A stretch of DNA of 64,000 nucleotides, from contig NZ_JNZY01000027.1 of assembly GCF_000717655.1 (NCBI RefSeq), positions 1 to 64,000 on the forward strand. Reading direction: 5' to 3'. Every line of letters starts with the position of its first letter. Position 1 is the first letter of the stretch. The DNA comes from Streptomyces katrae (lineage in GTDB: Bacteria > Actinomycetota > Actinomycetes > Streptomycetales > Streptomycetaceae). This document shows, one piece after another, positions 45,378 through 54,709 of this stretch. The notes under the pieces were generated by a model. It saw only the letters and a list, made by a program, of their open reading frames with translations, had not been told where the DNA came from and did no database searches. Position numbers and translations under genes: made by a program.

Positions 45378-46550
45378 CTAGCGGTCCGTGGCTCCGGCCG
45401 GGGCGGTCCGCAGGATCGTCTCGACGGCCCGGTCGATCTCGTCCCCCGTGAGATCGGCCCGTGCGGTCAGCCGCAGCCGGGAGATGCCGTCCGGCACCGA
45501 CGGCGGACGGAAGCATCCCACGGACAGACCCGCCTCACGGCAGTCGGCGGCCCAGCGCAGTGCCGCCGAAGCCGACGGGGCCCGTACCGACACCACGGCC
45601 GCGTCCGGCCGGGCCGCGGTCAGGCCGGACGCGGTGAGCCGCCCGTACAGCCGGTCGGCCACCTCGCGGGCCCGGCCGGCGCGCTCCGGTTCCCTCCGGA
45701 GCAGGCGCAGGCTCGCCAGCGCCGCACCCGCGGCGGCCGGTGCCAGCCCGGTGTCGAAGATGAAGGTCCGCGCCGTGTTGACGAGGTGCCGGATCACCTT
45801 GGCCGGACCGAGCACGGCTCCGCCCTGGCTGCCCAGGGACTTCGAGAGCGTGAGGGTGGCGACCACCCCCGGCGCGCCCGCGAGTCCGGCGGCGTGCAGC
45901 GCTCCGCGGCCGCCCTCCCCCAGTACGCCCAGCCCGTGGGCGTCGTCCACGACCAGGGCCGCACCCTCCTCCCGGCAGGCGGCCGCGTACGCGGCGAGCG
46001 GGGCGGCGTCCCCGTCCACGGAGAACACCGAGTCGCTGACCAGCAGCGCCCGGCCCTCGTGCGTGGCGAGCGTCTTGCGCGCGGCGTCCGGGTCGGAATG
46101 CGGGATCACCTCGGTCCCGGCGCGCGAGAGCCGGCAGCCGTCGACGATCGAGGCGTGGTTGCCGGCGTCGGACACGACGAGGGTGCCCCGGTCGCTGAGC
46201 GCGGTGACGGCCGCCAGGTTGGCGGCGTAGCCGGAGGACAGGACGAGCGCCGCCTCGAACCCGCAGAAGGCCGCGAGCTCCCGCTCGAGCTCCGCATGGA
46301 GCTCGGTCGTACCGGTCACCAGGCGCGATCCCGTGGCTCCGGCGCCCCACCGCTCGGCCGCCTCGCGCGCGCCGCGCACGGTCTCGGGGTGCCGGGACAG
46401 TCCGAGGTAGTCGTTGCTCGCGAGGTCCAGCAGCGGCGAGGACGCAGGCCGGGGGCGCAGCGTCCGGACGAGCCCGGCCTTCTCACGGGCCCGCTCCGCG
46501 TCGTCGATCCAGGCGAACACGTCTTCGGGCTCGGGGCTCTGCTGGGGCAT
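45378..46550 (-). CDS. bioF: 8-amino-7-oxononanoate synthase
   Basis: 390 residues from ATG 46550 (GAGGA upstream). Condenses pimeloyl-ACP/CoA with L-alanine, the first ring-building step of biotin synthesis. PLP enzyme: [48 protein letters not shown] and the Schiff-base Lys in [12 protein letters not shown]. Divergent from bioBAD across a 156-base control region. Confidence 0.93.
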   Translation of the reverse strand: MPQQSPEPEDVFAWIDDAERAREKAGLVRTLRPRPASSPLLDLASNDYLGLSRHPETVRGAREAAERWGAGATGSRLVTGTTELHAELERELAAFCGFEAALVLSSGYAANLAAVTALSDRGTLVVSDAGNHASIVDGCRLSRAGTEVIPHSDPDAARKTLATHEGRALLVSDSVFSVDGDAAPLAAYAAACREEGAALVVDDAHGLGVLGEGGRGALHAAGLAGAPGVVATLTLSKSLGSQGGAVLGPAKVIRHLVNTARTFIFDTGLAPAAAGAALASLRLLRREPERAGRAREVADRLYGRLTASGLTAARPDAAVVSVRAPSASAALRWAADCREAGLSVGCFRPPSVPDGISRLRLTARADLTGDEIDRAVETILRTAPAGATDR

Positions 46551-46621
46551 CGGCGGGTCCTCGTGTTTTGTCGGCTGTCCACAGGCGTGCCTGACCCTAA
46601 CGGCCGTCACCCAAGTGCCAG

Positions 46622-46637
46622 GTGTGGCGATACACAC
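46622..46637. promoter_or_regulatory. Inverted repeat GTGTG-N6-CACAC between bioF and bioB
   Basis: A perfect 5-base dyad, 72 bases from the bioF start and 33 bases upstream of the bioB -35. Possible operator for a biotin-responsive regulator acting on both directions; no BirA- or BioR-type consensus is recognised. Confidence 0.35.
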
Positions 46638-46669
46638 ACTCCGTTCCGGCCATGTTGTGCGATCTCTCC

Positions 46670-46699
46670 TTGGCCGGGAGTGCTCGTGTGGTCCAGGAT
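46670..46699 (+). promoter_or_regulatory. Promoter TTGGCC-N18-CAGGAT of leaderless bioB
   Basis: TTGGCC 46670-46675, CAGGAT 46694-46699, then 7 bases to ATG 46707. No SD is present, so bioB should be made from a leaderless mRNA. Confidence 0.6.
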
Positions 46700-46706
46700 C
46701 GGCGTC

Positions 46707-47960
46707 ATGGACCTGCTGAACACCCTGGTGGACAAGGGGCTGCGGCGCGAGCTGCCGACCCGCGAAGAGGCGCTCGCCGTACTGGCGACCTCTGACGACG
46801 AACTGCTCGACGTGGTGGCCGCGGCCGGCAAGGTGCGCCGCCAGTGGTTCGGGCGTCGGGTCAAGCTGAACTACCTGGTCAACCTGAAGTCCGGGCTGTG
46901 CCCCGAGGACTGCTCCTACTGCTCCCAGCGCCTGGGATCGAAGGCGGAGATCCTCAAGTACACGTGGCTCAAGCCTGACGAGGCCTCCCAGGCCGCGGCG
47001 GCCGGTGTCGCGGGCGGCGCGAAGCGCGTGTGCCTGGTGGCGAGCGGGCGCGGCCCGACGGACCGCGACGTCGAGCGGGTCGGCAAGACGATCGAGGCGA
47101 TCAAGGAGCAGAACGAGGGCGTCGAGGTGTGCGCGTGCCTCGGCCTGCTCTCGGACGGCCAGGCCGAGCGCCTGAAGGACGCGGGCGCCGACGCCTACAA
47201 CCACAACCTGAACACGTCCGAGGCCACGTACGGCCAGATCACCAAGACCCACACCTACGCGGACCGGGTCGACACGGTACAGAAGGCGCACGCGGCGGGC
47301 CTGTCCGCCTGCTCCGGTCTCATCGCGGGCATGGGCGAGAGCGACGAGGACCTGGTCGACGTCGTCTTCTCGCTGCGCGAGCTCGACTCCGACTCGGTGC
47401 CCGTCAACTTCCTGATCCCCTTCGAGGGCACCCCGCTGGCCAAGGAGTGGAACCTCACCCCGCAGCGCTGCCTGCGAATCCTGGCGATGGTCCGGTTCGT
47501 CTGCCCCGACGTGGAGGTCCGGATCGCCGGCGGCCGCGAGGTGCACCTGCGCTCGATGCAGCCGCTCGCCCTGAACATCGCCAACTCGATCTTCCTCGGC
47601 GACTACCTCACCAGTGAGGGCCAGGCGGGCCAGGCCGACCTCGACATGATCGCGGACGCCGGTTTCGAGGTGGAGGGCGCCGGTACGACGACCCTCCCGG
47701 CGCACCGGGCGGACGCGGTGGCCGCGGCCGCCGCGGCCCAGGGGCCGTGCGGCTCCTCGGCGGCCGAGGCGGGCTGCGGCTCGGCGTGCGGCGGCTGCTC
47801 GGGGCACGAGCACGAGGCCGTCCCGGCGCAGGCCGCGGCGCAGGCGCCGGTGCCGGCGTCGGTGCAGGCTCCGGCTCAGGCTTCGGCGGGCGAGGTCCGC
47901 TCGGACCTGGTGGCGGTCCGCCGCCGGGGCGCGGGAACGGATCTCGCGCCCAATGCCTGA
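46707..47960 (+). CDS. bioB: Biotin synthase with Cys/His-rich C-terminal extension
   Basis: 417 residues from ATG 46707. Radical-SAM enzyme that inserts sulfur into dethiobiotin. The [4Fe-4S] motif CPEDCSYC has C65, C69 and C72; [32 protein letters not shown] and VRIAGGRE supply the ligands of the second cluster. The normal fold ends near residue 335. Beyond it is a tail of about 80 residues with [21 protein letters not shown] and an Ala/Pro/Gln low-complexity run, not part of the usual enzyme. It overlaps bioA by 8 bases. Confidence 0.95.
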   Translation: MDLLNTLVDKGLRRELPTREEALAVLATSDDELLDVVAAAGKVRRQWFGRRVKLNYLVNLKSGLCPEDCSYCSQRLGSKAEILKYTWLKPDEASQAAAAGVAGGAKRVCLVASGRGPTDRDVERVGKTIEAIKEQNEGVEVCACLGLLSDGQAERLKDAGADAYNHNLNTSEATYGQITKTHTYADRVDTVQKAHAAGLSACSGLIAGMGESDEDLVDVVFSLRELDSDSVPVNFLIPFEGTPLAKEWNLTPQRCLRILAMVRFVCPDVEVRIAGGREVHLRSMQPLALNIANSIFLGDYLTSEGQAGQADLDMIADAGFEVEGAGTTTLPAHRADAVAAAAAAQGPCGSSAAEAGCGSACGGCSGHEHEAVPAQAAAQAPVPASVQAPAQASAGEVRSDLVAVRRRGAGTDLAPNA

Positions 47961-49266
47961 CCAGCACCACGCGATGCCCGCCGCCGAACTGCTCGCGCTG
48001 GACCGGCAGCACGTCTGGCACCCGTACGGCCCGATGCCCGGGCGGCAGGAGCCGCTGGTCGTCTCCTCCGCCTCGGGCGTCCGGCTGCGGCTGGCCGAGC
48101 CCTCCCAGGGCCAGGACGAGCTGGTCGACGGCATGTCCTCCTGGTGGTCGGCGATCCACGGGTACAACCACCCGGTCCTGAACGAGGCCGTGACCGGCCA
48201 GCTCGGCCGCATGTCCCACGTGATGTTCGGCGGGCTCACCCACGAGCCCGCCGTCCGGCTGGCCGCCCGGCTGGTCGAGATCACCCCGCCGGGCCTGGAG
48301 CACGTCTTCCTCGCCGACTCGGGCTCGGTCTCGGTCGAGGTCGCGGTGAAGATGTGCCTCCAGTACTGGCGCTCCATCGGCAGGCCCGGCAAGACCAGGC
48401 TGCTGACCTGGCGCGGCGGATACCACGGGGACACCTGGACGCCCATGGCGGTCTGCGATCCCGAGGGCGGCATGCACGAGCTCTGGTCGGGGATCCTCCC
48501 GCGCCAGTTGTTCGCCGACGTGCCGCCGAGCGGCTTCGACGCGCCGGTGGACCCGGCGTACGTCGACCACCTGCGCTCCCTGCTCTCCGCGCACGCGGAC
48601 GAGCTGGCCGCGGTGATCGTGGAACCGGTGGTCCAGGGCGCGGGCGGCATGCGCTTCCACAACCCGGGCTACCTGCGGGTCCTGCGCGAACTGTGCGACG
48701 AGTACGACGTCCTGCTCATCCTGGACGAGATCGCGACGGGCTTCGGCCGCACCGGCGCGCTGTTCGCGGCGGACCACGCGGGGATGACCCCGGATGTGAT
48801 GTGCCTGGGCAAGTCTCTGACCGGCGGTTACCTCACGCTGGCGGCGACGCTGTGCACGGAGCGGGTGGCGAACGGGATCAGCAGGGGCGCCGTCCCGGTC
48901 CTCGCGCACGGGCCGACGTTCATGGGCAACCCGCTCGCCACGGCAGTGGCGCTGGCCTCGATCGACCTGCTGCTCGGCCAGGACTGGCAGCGTGAGGTCA
49001 AGCGCATCGAGGCGGGCCTGCAGGAGGGCCTGGCGCCCGCGCGGAACCTGCCCGGTGTCCGGGACGTACGCGTCCTGGGCGCGATCGGCGTGGTCCAGCT
49101 GACCCACGAGGTCGACGTGGCCGCGGCGACCCGGGCAGCGGTCCGCGAAGGCGTGTGGGTGCGCCCGTTCAGGGACCTGATCTACGTGATGCCCCCGTTC
49201 GTCACGGGCGACGGCGACGTGGCGCGCATCTGCCGTGCGGTGTGCGCGGCGGCGGAGGAGGGCTGA
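47953..49266 (+). CDS. bioA: Adenosylmethionine-8-amino-7-oxononanoate aminotransferase
   Basis: 437 residues from ATG 47953, inside the end of bioB. Converts 8-amino-7-oxononanoate to 7,8-diaminononanoate with SAM as amino donor. [25 protein letters not shown] (substrate pocket Trp-Trp), [23 protein letters not shown] and the PLP lysine in [11 protein letters not shown] identify BioA rather than a general class III aminotransferase. Confidence 0.95.
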   Translation: MPDQHHAMPAAELLALDRQHVWHPYGPMPGRQEPLVVSSASGVRLRLAEPSQGQDELVDGMSSWWSAIHGYNHPVLNEAVTGQLGRMSHVMFGGLTHEPAVRLAARLVEITPPGLEHVFLADSGSVSVEVAVKMCLQYWRSIGRPGKTRLLTWRGGYHGDTWTPMAVCDPEGGMHELWSGILPRQLFADVPPSGFDAPVDPAYVDHLRSLLSAHADELAAVIVEPVVQGAGGMRFHNPGYLRVLRELCDEYDVLLILDEIATGFGRTGALFAADHAGMTPDVMCLGKSLTGGYLTLAATLCTERVANGISRGAVPVLAHGPTFMGNPLATAVALASIDLLLGQDWQREVKRIEAGLQEGLAPARNLPGVRDVRVLGAIGVVQLTHEVDVAAATRAAVREGVWVRPFRDLIYVMPPFVTGDGDVARICRAVCAAAEEG

Positions 49267-49267
49267 C

Positions 49268-49987
49268 ATGCCGGTACTGATGGTCTCGGGCACGGGCACG
49301 GAGATCGGCAAGACGGTCGTCACGTCGGCGATCGCGGCGGCCGCGGTGGCGGCGGGCCGCTCGGTGGCGGTCCTCAAGCCCGCGCAGACCGGCGTGGACG
49401 CGACCGAGCCGGGCGACGCGGCGGAAGCGGTCCGCCTGGCGGGCCCGACGGTCACGGCGGTGGAACTGGCCCGCTATCCGGAGCCGTTGGCCCCCGACAC
49501 GGCGGCCCGCCGGGCGGGACTGCCCACGGTCTCGCCGACCGCCGTCGCGGAGGCGGCGAGCCGGCTCGCCCGGTCCCACGACCTGGTCCTGGTGGAGGGC
49601 GCGGGCGGCCTCCTGGTCCGCTTCGACGAGGCGGGCCACACGCTGGCCGATGCGGCCCGCCTGCTCGGGGCCCCGGTGCTGGTGGTCGCCCCGGCGGCCC
49701 TCGGCACCCTCAACTCCACGACCCTGACGGCCGAGGCCCTCCGGGCCCGGGAGCTGGAGGCCCTGGGCGTGGTCATCGGCAGCTGGCCGGCCGAGCCGGA
49801 CCTGGCCTGCCGCTGCAACCTGGCGGACCTCCCGTCGTCCTCGGGGCTGCCGCTGCTGGGCGCCGTCCCGGAGGCTTCGGGGTCCCTGTCCCCGGAGTCG
49901 TTCCGTACGGCGGCACCCACCTGGCTGTCCCCCGCCCTGGCGGGCACCTGGTCCGCCGAGTCGTTCCTGACGGCCTGGCAGCCCTGA
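49268..49987 (+). CDS. bioD: Dethiobiotin synthetase
   Basis: 239 residues from ATG 49268, two bases after the bioA stop codon. ATP-dependent ring closure with CO2. P-loop GTGTEIGKTVV (8-18), KPAQTGV, VEGAGGLLV and the Asn of the LNSTTLTAEAL block match BioD. With bioF, bioB and bioA the locus covers the last four steps; early pimelate genes are not in the window. Confidence 0.95.
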   Translation: MPVLMVSGTGTEIGKTVVTSAIAAAAVAAGRSVAVLKPAQTGVDATEPGDAAEAVRLAGPTVTAVELARYPEPLAPDTAARRAGLPTVSPTAVAEAASRLARSHDLVLVEGAGGLLVRFDEAGHTLADAARLLGAPVLVVAPAALGTLNSTTLTAEALRARELEALGVVIGSWPAEPDLACRCNLADLPSSSGLPLLGAVPEASGSLSPESFRTAAPTWLSPALAGTWSAESFLTAWQP

Positions 49988-50008
49988 TCCCGGACCCGGA
50001 CCCCATCG

Positions 50009-50037
50009 GCCCGGCGGCGCCCAGCGGCCCGCCGGGC
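50009..50037. terminator. Hairpin after bioD
   Basis: GCCCGGCGG (50009-50017) pairs with CCGCCGGGC (50029-50037), loop of 11, between the bioBAD operon and the convergent lipoprotein gene. Confidence 0.75.
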
Positions 50038-50054
50038 TTCCGTCCGCGGTGCGT

Positions 50055-50678
50055 TCAGTGGCCGCCGCGGGGCTCGTGGCAGCCGCCCTCCATGTACGCC
50101 CCGTGCGCCTTCACGCTCATGGGCGGGGTCAGACGGCCCGTCACACACGGGCCGCTCTCCGGGATCGACAGGACGAACGAAAGGTTGCCCGTGCTCGATG
50201 CGTACACGTCCCCGGCCTCCGGCTTGTAGCCCATCCCGGTCAGGAGCCCGCTGAGCTCCTCCGTCGACTTCGGTGCGCCCTTCCCGTCGGAACCGCCCAG
50301 CGCCTTGTTGATCCGCGCGGCGTGCGCGTCGCCCCGGCACTTGGCCGCAGGCGTGAGCGTGGCCTCGTTCTTGTACGCGTGGTTCTCCGCGTACTTGCGC
50401 GCCTCCGGGTCCGTGGGCAGTTCACCCGGCGTGGCCGACCCGGTCGGGGCCGAGCCCGCCTTGCCCCGGCACAGCTCGGCCACCTCGGGGAAGAGCTTGT
50501 CGTGGCGGGCCACGGCGGCCGCCGCCCGGGCGGCGTAGTCCGGGGTCTGCCCGGTCGCCGGCACCGGGGACGGGTCCGCAGCAGCGCCGCTCCCGGACAC
50601 CGTGGTACCGCAGGCGGTCAGTACGAGCAGTCCTGCGGCGAACAGCACCGCGCCGGCGGTGGTGGTACGGGATGTCAC
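50055..50678 (-). CDS. Lipoprotein of unknown function
   Basis: 207 residues from GTG 50678. Signal peptide with lipobox LTAC (Cys at 23), then a Ser/Pro/Thr linker and a mostly helical domain with ARHDKLFPEVAELCRGKAG, ENHAYKNEATLTPAAKCRGDAHAARINKALGG and a beta-rich end with GPCVTGRLTPP and MEGGCHEPRGGH. Four Cys in the mature part suggest two disulfides. No family recognised. A perfect 16-base palindrome lies 79 bases upstream. Confidence 0.8.
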   Translation of the reverse strand: MTSRTTTAGAVLFAAGLLVLTACGTTVSGSGAAADPSPVPATGQTPDYAARAAAAVARHDKLFPEVAELCRGKAGSAPTGSATPGELPTDPEARKYAENHAYKNEATLTPAAKCRGDAHAARINKALGGSDGKGAPKSTEELSGLLTGMGYKPEAGDVYASSTGNLSFVLSIPESGPCVTGRLTPPMSVKAHGAYMEGGCHEPRGGH

Positions 50679-50756
50679 AGGTCTCCACTTTCCCTGGGCG
50701 GGCCCCGGCATGCGGGGCGGATCCCCCGATTGTCCCCACGTCAGGTCCCGGGCTCC

Positions 50757-50772
50757 TGAGTACGCGTACTCA
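50757..50772. promoter_or_regulatory. Perfect 16-base palindrome TGAGTACGCGTACTCA
   Basis: It lies between the lipoprotein gene (minus) and the methyltransferase gene (plus), 79 and 150 bases from their starts. Being in a divergent region, it is more likely an operator than a terminator. Confidence 0.5.
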
Positions 50773-50921
50773 ATCCCCGTGCGGGCGGTCGTCCCCGACG
50801 GGCAGTGACGTGGGGCCGCGTGAGACGGTCCGTCCCGCCGGAGGCGGTTTTGCGGGCCGCCCGGAGGGGGAACAGCCCAGCAGGGCAACCGCACCCGCCG
50901 ACCCCGCCCCGGAGGCCCGCC

Positions 50922-51587
50922 ATGGCCACACCGCACCAAGGCCCGGATTCCGTCGACCACCCGCTCTTCGCCCGGTTCTACGCCCGGTTCAGCACCACCG
51001 CCGACACCCGCGGAGGCATCGCCCGCCTCCGCGGCGAGCTCCTGCACGGGGTGTCCGGCCGGGTCATCGAGATCGGCGCGGGCAACGGCCTCAACTTCGC
51101 CCACTATCCCCGCGCCGTCTGCGAGGTCGTCGCCGTCGAACCGGAACGGAGCCTGCGGCGGCTCGCGGCCGACGCCGCCCTGCGCGCCGAGGTCCCCGTC
51201 GACGTCGTGCCGGGCGTCGCCGAGGCCCTCCCGGTCAAGAGCGAGGCCTTCGACGCCGCCGTCGCCTCCCTCGTGCTGTGCACCGTACGGGACCTGCCCC
51301 GCTCGCTCGCGGAGCTCCACCGGGTGCTGCGCCCCGACGCCGAGCTCCGCTTCTTCGAGCACGGCCGGGCGCCCACCCCCGGCATGTCCGCCGTCCAGCG
51401 CACGCTGGACCGGACCGTGTGGCCCCACCTCTTCGGCGGGTGCCACACGTCCCGGGACCCGGTCGCCGCGATCGAGGCCGCGGGCTTCCGGGCCGTCTCG
51501 TACCGCAGTTTCCGGCTGCCCGAGCGCGGACCGGCGTTGCCCACCTCGTACTGCGTGATCGGTTCCGCCCGCCGCGGTCCTGCGTAG
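50922..51587 (+). CDS. Class I SAM-dependent methyltransferase
   Basis: 221 residues from ATG 50922 (GGAGG 6 bases upstream). Rossmann methyltransferase of the Methyltransf_11 type: motif I VIEIGAGNGLNFAHYP near 46-61, acidic loop VAVEPE, VVPGVAEALP and AVASLVLCTV. The pre-motif PLFARFYARFS and the late FEHGRAPTPGMSAVQRTLDRTVWPHLFGGC resemble METTL7/thiol- or phospholipid-methyltransferase relatives. Substrate unknown; single gene. Confidence 0.85.
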   Translation: MATPHQGPDSVDHPLFARFYARFSTTADTRGGIARLRGELLHGVSGRVIEIGAGNGLNFAHYPRAVCEVVAVEPERSLRRLAADAALRAEVPVDVVPGVAEALPVKSEAFDAAVASLVLCTVRDLPRSLAELHRVLRPDAELRFFEHGRAPTPGMSAVQRTLDRTVWPHLFGGCHTSRDPVAAIEAAGFRAVSYRSFRLPERGPALPTSYCVIGSARRGPA

Positions 51588-51599
51588 GGGGTTTGCGGC

Positions 51600-51629
51600 G
51601 CCCGGCGGGCCGGGCCCTGCCCGCCGGGC
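51600..51629. terminator. Hairpin between methyltransferase and acetyltransferase genes
   Basis: GCCCGGCGGGC (51600-51610) pairs perfectly with 51619-51629, loop of 8. It lies between two convergent stops (51587 and 51631). Confidence 0.85.
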
Positions 51630-51630
51630 C

Positions 51631-52056
51631 TCAGCCGCCCAGCGGTTTGACCCAGCGCGTCCAGTGCTCCTCGGGGTGGTACCCGGCCGCGTCCCACGCC
51701 CCGTGCGCCCGCTCGTTGCGGTCCAGCACCATCGCGTCCGCCCGCCGGCCGCCGAGCGCGGCGAAGCGCTCCTCCGCGGCGGCCAGCAGCGCCGATCCGA
51801 TGCCCCGGCGGCGGTGTGCCGGGTGGACCGCGAGCCGGTAGAGGTGGCAGCGCCAGCCGTCGAAGCCGGCGATCACGGTGCCGACCAGTTCACCTTCGCG
51901 CCGGGCGAGCAACAGGGCGTGCGGATCGCGGGCGTGGAGCTGCTCGACCCCGGCGAGGTCGTCGCTGATACTCGTTCCCTCGGCAGCGGTCTTCCAGAAG
52001 TCGAGCACGGCGGTGAGATCGGCGGCCGGCGCGGGACCGATGTGAAGATCGCTCAT
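51631..52056 (-). CDS. GNAT-family N-acetyltransferase
   Basis: 141 residues from ATG 52056. Acetyl-CoA site motif A: LYRLAVHPAHRRRGIGSALLAAAEE, with the RRRGIG pyrophosphate loop; a motif-B-like region LDRNERAHGAWDAAGYHPEE follows. The first half (AAEGTSISDDLAGVEQL) is typical of small-molecule or protein acetylases of this size. Target unknown; single gene divergent from the CNNM pair. Confidence 0.88.
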   Translation of the reverse strand: MSDLHIGPAPAADLTAVLDFWKTAAEGTSISDDLAGVEQLHARDPHALLLARREGELVGTVIAGFDGWRCHLYRLAVHPAHRRRGIGSALLAAAEERFAALGGRRADAMVLDRNERAHGAWDAAGYHPEEHWTRWVKPLGG

Positions 52057-52175
52057 GTCCGGATCCCATCATCCGGGTGCGCTCCGCCAAAAGAATGATC
52101 CGCTCTCTTTGCCCGTACTTTACCCTTGTGGACAGCAAGCCGACCGACCCGATCGAAAGGTGTGAGCGTCCGCCC

Positions 52176-52256
52176 ATGGGCGAGCCCCCCAGTACCCGAC
52201 ATCGCGCGATACCCCTCCTCCTGGCTGATCATGGAATGGAGGTGACCGACCGATGA
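52176..52256 (+). CDS. Possible 26-residue upstream ORF overlapping the CNNM start
   Basis: ATG 52176 opens a frame that ends at TGA 52254-52256, so its stop overlaps the ATG at 52253 (ATGA). The peptide (MGEPPSTRHRAIPLLLADHG and on) has no known match and its SD is weak. If translated it would couple to the transporter gene. A second frame from GTG 52162 ends near 52245, so this may be chance. Confidence 0.25.
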   Translation: MGEPPSTRHRAIPLLLADHGMEVTDR

Positions 52257-53593
52257 CCGAAGTGCTCCTGCTCCTCGTGGCGCTGCTGCTCTGCCTTGCC
52301 TGCGGAGCCTTCGTCGCGGCCGAGTTCTCGCTGACCACCGTCGAGCGCAGCGAGCTCGACCAAGCCGTCGAGCGCGGCGAGCGCGGGGCCGAGAGCGCCC
52401 GGGCGGCCGTGCGCAGCCTGACGTTCCAGCTCTCCGGGGCCCAGCTCGGCATCACCGTGACCGGCCTGGTCATCGGCATGATCTCCAAACCGTCGATCGC
52501 CGCCCTGCTCCAGGGCCCCTTCGAGGCCATGGGGCTGTCGGCCGCAGCCGCCTCCTCCACCGCCCTGATCCTCGGCACGGTGCTGTCGACCGTCGTCCTG
52601 ATGGTCGTCGGCGAGCTGGTGCCCAAGAACTGGGCGATCTCGTCCCCGTTGGCCATCGCCAAGCGGGTGGCCACCATGCAGCGGGTCTTCAGCCGCGCCT
52701 TCCGGCCGTTCATCAGCCATCTCAACAGCACGGCGAACCACATGGTCCGCCGGTTCGGCATGGAACCGGCCGAGGAGCTGGCCTCCGCGCGCACCCCGCA
52801 GGAGCTGGTGGCGCTGGCCCGGCACTCCGCCAAGGCGGGCGCGCTGGAGAAGGACACCGCCGAGCTGTTCGTACGGACCCTGAACCTGGCCGACCTGACC
52901 GCGGAGAACGTGATGACCCCGCGCGTCCAGGTCACCGCCCTCGACGTGCAGACCACCGCCGAGGACGTGGCGAACGCGACGCTGGCGACCGGCCTGTCCC
53001 GCTTCCCGGTCTACCGGGGCAGCCTCGACACCGTCGTCGGCACGGTCCACATCAAGGACGTGCTCGCGCTGCACGCCGAGGAGCGGCGCCGCCGGCCCGT
53101 CTCCCAGCTGCTGCGCCAACCGCTGCTGGTGCCGGAGTCGCTGACCGTGGACCGGCTGCTGGACCTGCTGTCCGGCCGCCAGACGATGGCCGTGGTGATC
53201 GACGAGTACGGCGGCACGGCCGGCGTCGTCACCCTGGAGGACATCGTCGAGGAGGTCGTCGGCGAGGTGCGCGACGAGCACGACCCGCACGAGACCCCGG
53301 ATCTGGCCCCGGCCGGTACGGACGCCTCCGGGCGCCGCCTCTACTCCGCCGACGGCGCCGCGCGCACCGATCAGCTGGAGCGGATCGGACTGCGCGTGCC
53401 GGACGGCCCGTACGAGACGCTGGCCGGGCTGATAGCGACCGAGCTGGGCCGGATCCCGGCCGTCGGCGACAGCATGGAGCTGGGCGGCTGGCGGATCGAC
53501 GTGGTGGACGCCAGCGGACGGCGGGCGGCGCGGGTGCTGCTGCACGCGCCCGTCGAGCCGTCGCAGGACAAGGGTGGGGAGGGGGCCCGATGA
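52253..53593 (+). CDS. CNNM/HlyC-CorC-type membrane transporter (first of pair)
   Basis: 446 residues from ATG 52253, GGAGG nine bases upstream. N-terminal DUF21/CNNM membrane domain with three or four helices (LLLLVALLLCLACGAFVAAEFSL; SGAQLGITVTGLVIGMI; VLMVVGELVPKN), two CBS domains (VMTPRVQVTALD; LSRFPVYRGSLDTVVGTVHIKDVL; VIDEYGGTAGVVTLEDIVEEVVGE) and a CorC_HlyC domain at the end. The family moves or senses Mg2+/Co2+ or sodium. It overlaps the second copy by four bases (ATGA). Confidence 0.92.
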   Translation: MTEVLLLLVALLLCLACGAFVAAEFSLTTVERSELDQAVERGERGAESARAAVRSLTFQLSGAQLGITVTGLVIGMISKPSIAALLQGPFEAMGLSAAAASSTALILGTVLSTVVLMVVGELVPKNWAISSPLAIAKRVATMQRVFSRAFRPFISHLNSTANHMVRRFGMEPAEELASARTPQELVALARHSAKAGALEKDTAELFVRTLNLADLTAENVMTPRVQVTALDVQTTAEDVANATLATGLSRFPVYRGSLDTVVGTVHIKDVLALHAEERRRRPVSQLLRQPLLVPESLTVDRLLDLLSGRQTMAVVIDEYGGTAGVVTLEDIVEEVVGEVRDEHDPHETPDLAPAGTDASGRRLYSADGAARTDQLERIGLRVPDGPYETLAGLIATELGRIPAVGDSMELGGWRIDVVDASGRRAARVLLHAPVEPSQDKGGEGAR

Positions 53594-54615
53594 CGGTGCT
53601 CCAACTGCTGATCGGCCTGGCGACCCTGGTCGTCAACGCCTTCTTCGTCGGCGCGGAGTTCGCGCTGATCTCGGTGCGGCGCAGCCAGATCGAGCCGTAC
53701 GCCGACCAGGGCGACCGGCGGGCCCGCGCCGTGCTGTGGGCGCTGGAGCACGTGTCGGCGCTGATGGCGGCGGCGCAGCTCGGCATCACGCTGTGCACCC
53801 TGGTCCTGGGCGTGGTGGCCGAACCGGCCATCGCACACCTGCTGACCCCGCTGTTCGACCTGTTCGGGGTGCCGTCCGGGCTGACACACGCGATCTCGTT
53901 CGTGGTGGCGCTGGCGCTGGCGACGTACCTGCACATGCTCTTCGGCGAGATGCTGCCGAAGAACGTGGCCCTCTCCGAGCCGGTGCGCACCGCGCTGCTG
54001 CTCGGTCCGCCGCTGGTGACCCTGACGCGGGCGCTCAAGCCGGTGATCTTTGCGATCAACGCCTTCGCCAGCCTCCTGCTGCGGCTGCTGAGGGTGGACG
54101 TGAAGGACGAGGTCTCGGCGACCTTCACGGACGACGAGCTGGCGCGGATCGTGCAGGACTCCAGCGAGGCGGGGCTGATCGACGGCCGGGCGAGCGAGCG
54201 GCTGCACGACGCCCTGGAGCTGGGCCGCCGGCCGGTCAACGACGTGGTGCTGCCGCTGCACGGGGTCGTCGTGGCCCGGGAGGGCCTCACGCCGGCGGGG
54301 CTGGAGCGGTTGTCGGCCGAGTCCGGGTACTCCCGCTTCCCGGTGATCGACGCCCAGGCGAGGATCCTCGGATACCTGCACGTCAAGGACGCCTTGGACG
54401 CGAACGGACCGGAGCGGGACGAGGCGTTCCCGGTGTCCGCGCTGCGCCCGATCGCCCAGGTGCGGACGCAGACGCCGCTGGACGACGTGCTGACCGCGAT
54501 GCGGCGCAGCCGGACGCACCTGGCGGCGGTGCTCGGGGCGGACGGGGCGATGACGGGGCTGGTGACGATGGAAGACGTGCTGCGCGAGCTGTTCGGCAGG
54601 CCGGCCTCCGCCTGA
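53590..54615 (+). CDS. CNNM/HlyC-type membrane transporter (second of pair)
   Basis: 341 residues from ATG 53590. Same layout as its neighbour but shorter: DUF21 membrane part (LIGLATLVVNAFFVGAEFALI; LGITLCTLVLGVV; YLHMLFGEMLPKNVALS), then two CBS domains (VNDVVLPLHGVVV; YSRFPVIDAQARILGYLHVKDAL; HLAAVLGADGAMTGLVTMEDVL) and no CorC_HlyC domain. Tandem CNNM genes of unequal length are common in actinomycetes and probably form a heteromer. Confidence 0.92.
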   Translation: MTVLQLLIGLATLVVNAFFVGAEFALISVRRSQIEPYADQGDRRARAVLWALEHVSALMAAAQLGITLCTLVLGVVAEPAIAHLLTPLFDLFGVPSGLTHAISFVVALALATYLHMLFGEMLPKNVALSEPVRTALLLGPPLVTLTRALKPVIFAINAFASLLLRLLRVDVKDEVSATFTDDELARIVQDSSEAGLIDGRASERLHDALELGRRPVNDVVLPLHGVVVAREGLTPAGLERLSAESGYSRFPVIDAQARILGYLHVKDALDANGPERDEAFPVSALRPIAQVRTQTPLDDVLTAMRRSRTHLAAVLGADGAMTGLVTMEDVLRELFGRPASA

Positions 54616-54662
54616 CACGGCTTGCGCGCGCGGGTTCGACCCGGTGCTGCCGGTTGCCGGCG

Positions 54663-54684
54663 CCCCGGCCCTGCGGGGCCGGGG
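54663..54684 (+). terminator. Hairpin after the CNNM pair
   Basis: CCCCGGCC (54663-54670) pairs with GGCCGGGG (54677-54684), loop of 6. It overlaps the -35 region of the next gene (-10 TAACAT at 54695-54700). Confidence 0.75.
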
Positions 54685-54709
54685 TACCGCGCGGTAACAT
54701 CGCTCCGCC

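Noticed and set aside
52057..52252. Possible riboswitch upstream of the CNNM genes
   Set aside because: I looked for M-box-, ydaO- or yybP-like conserved cores because the genes may be ion-related, but none of the key bases are present.
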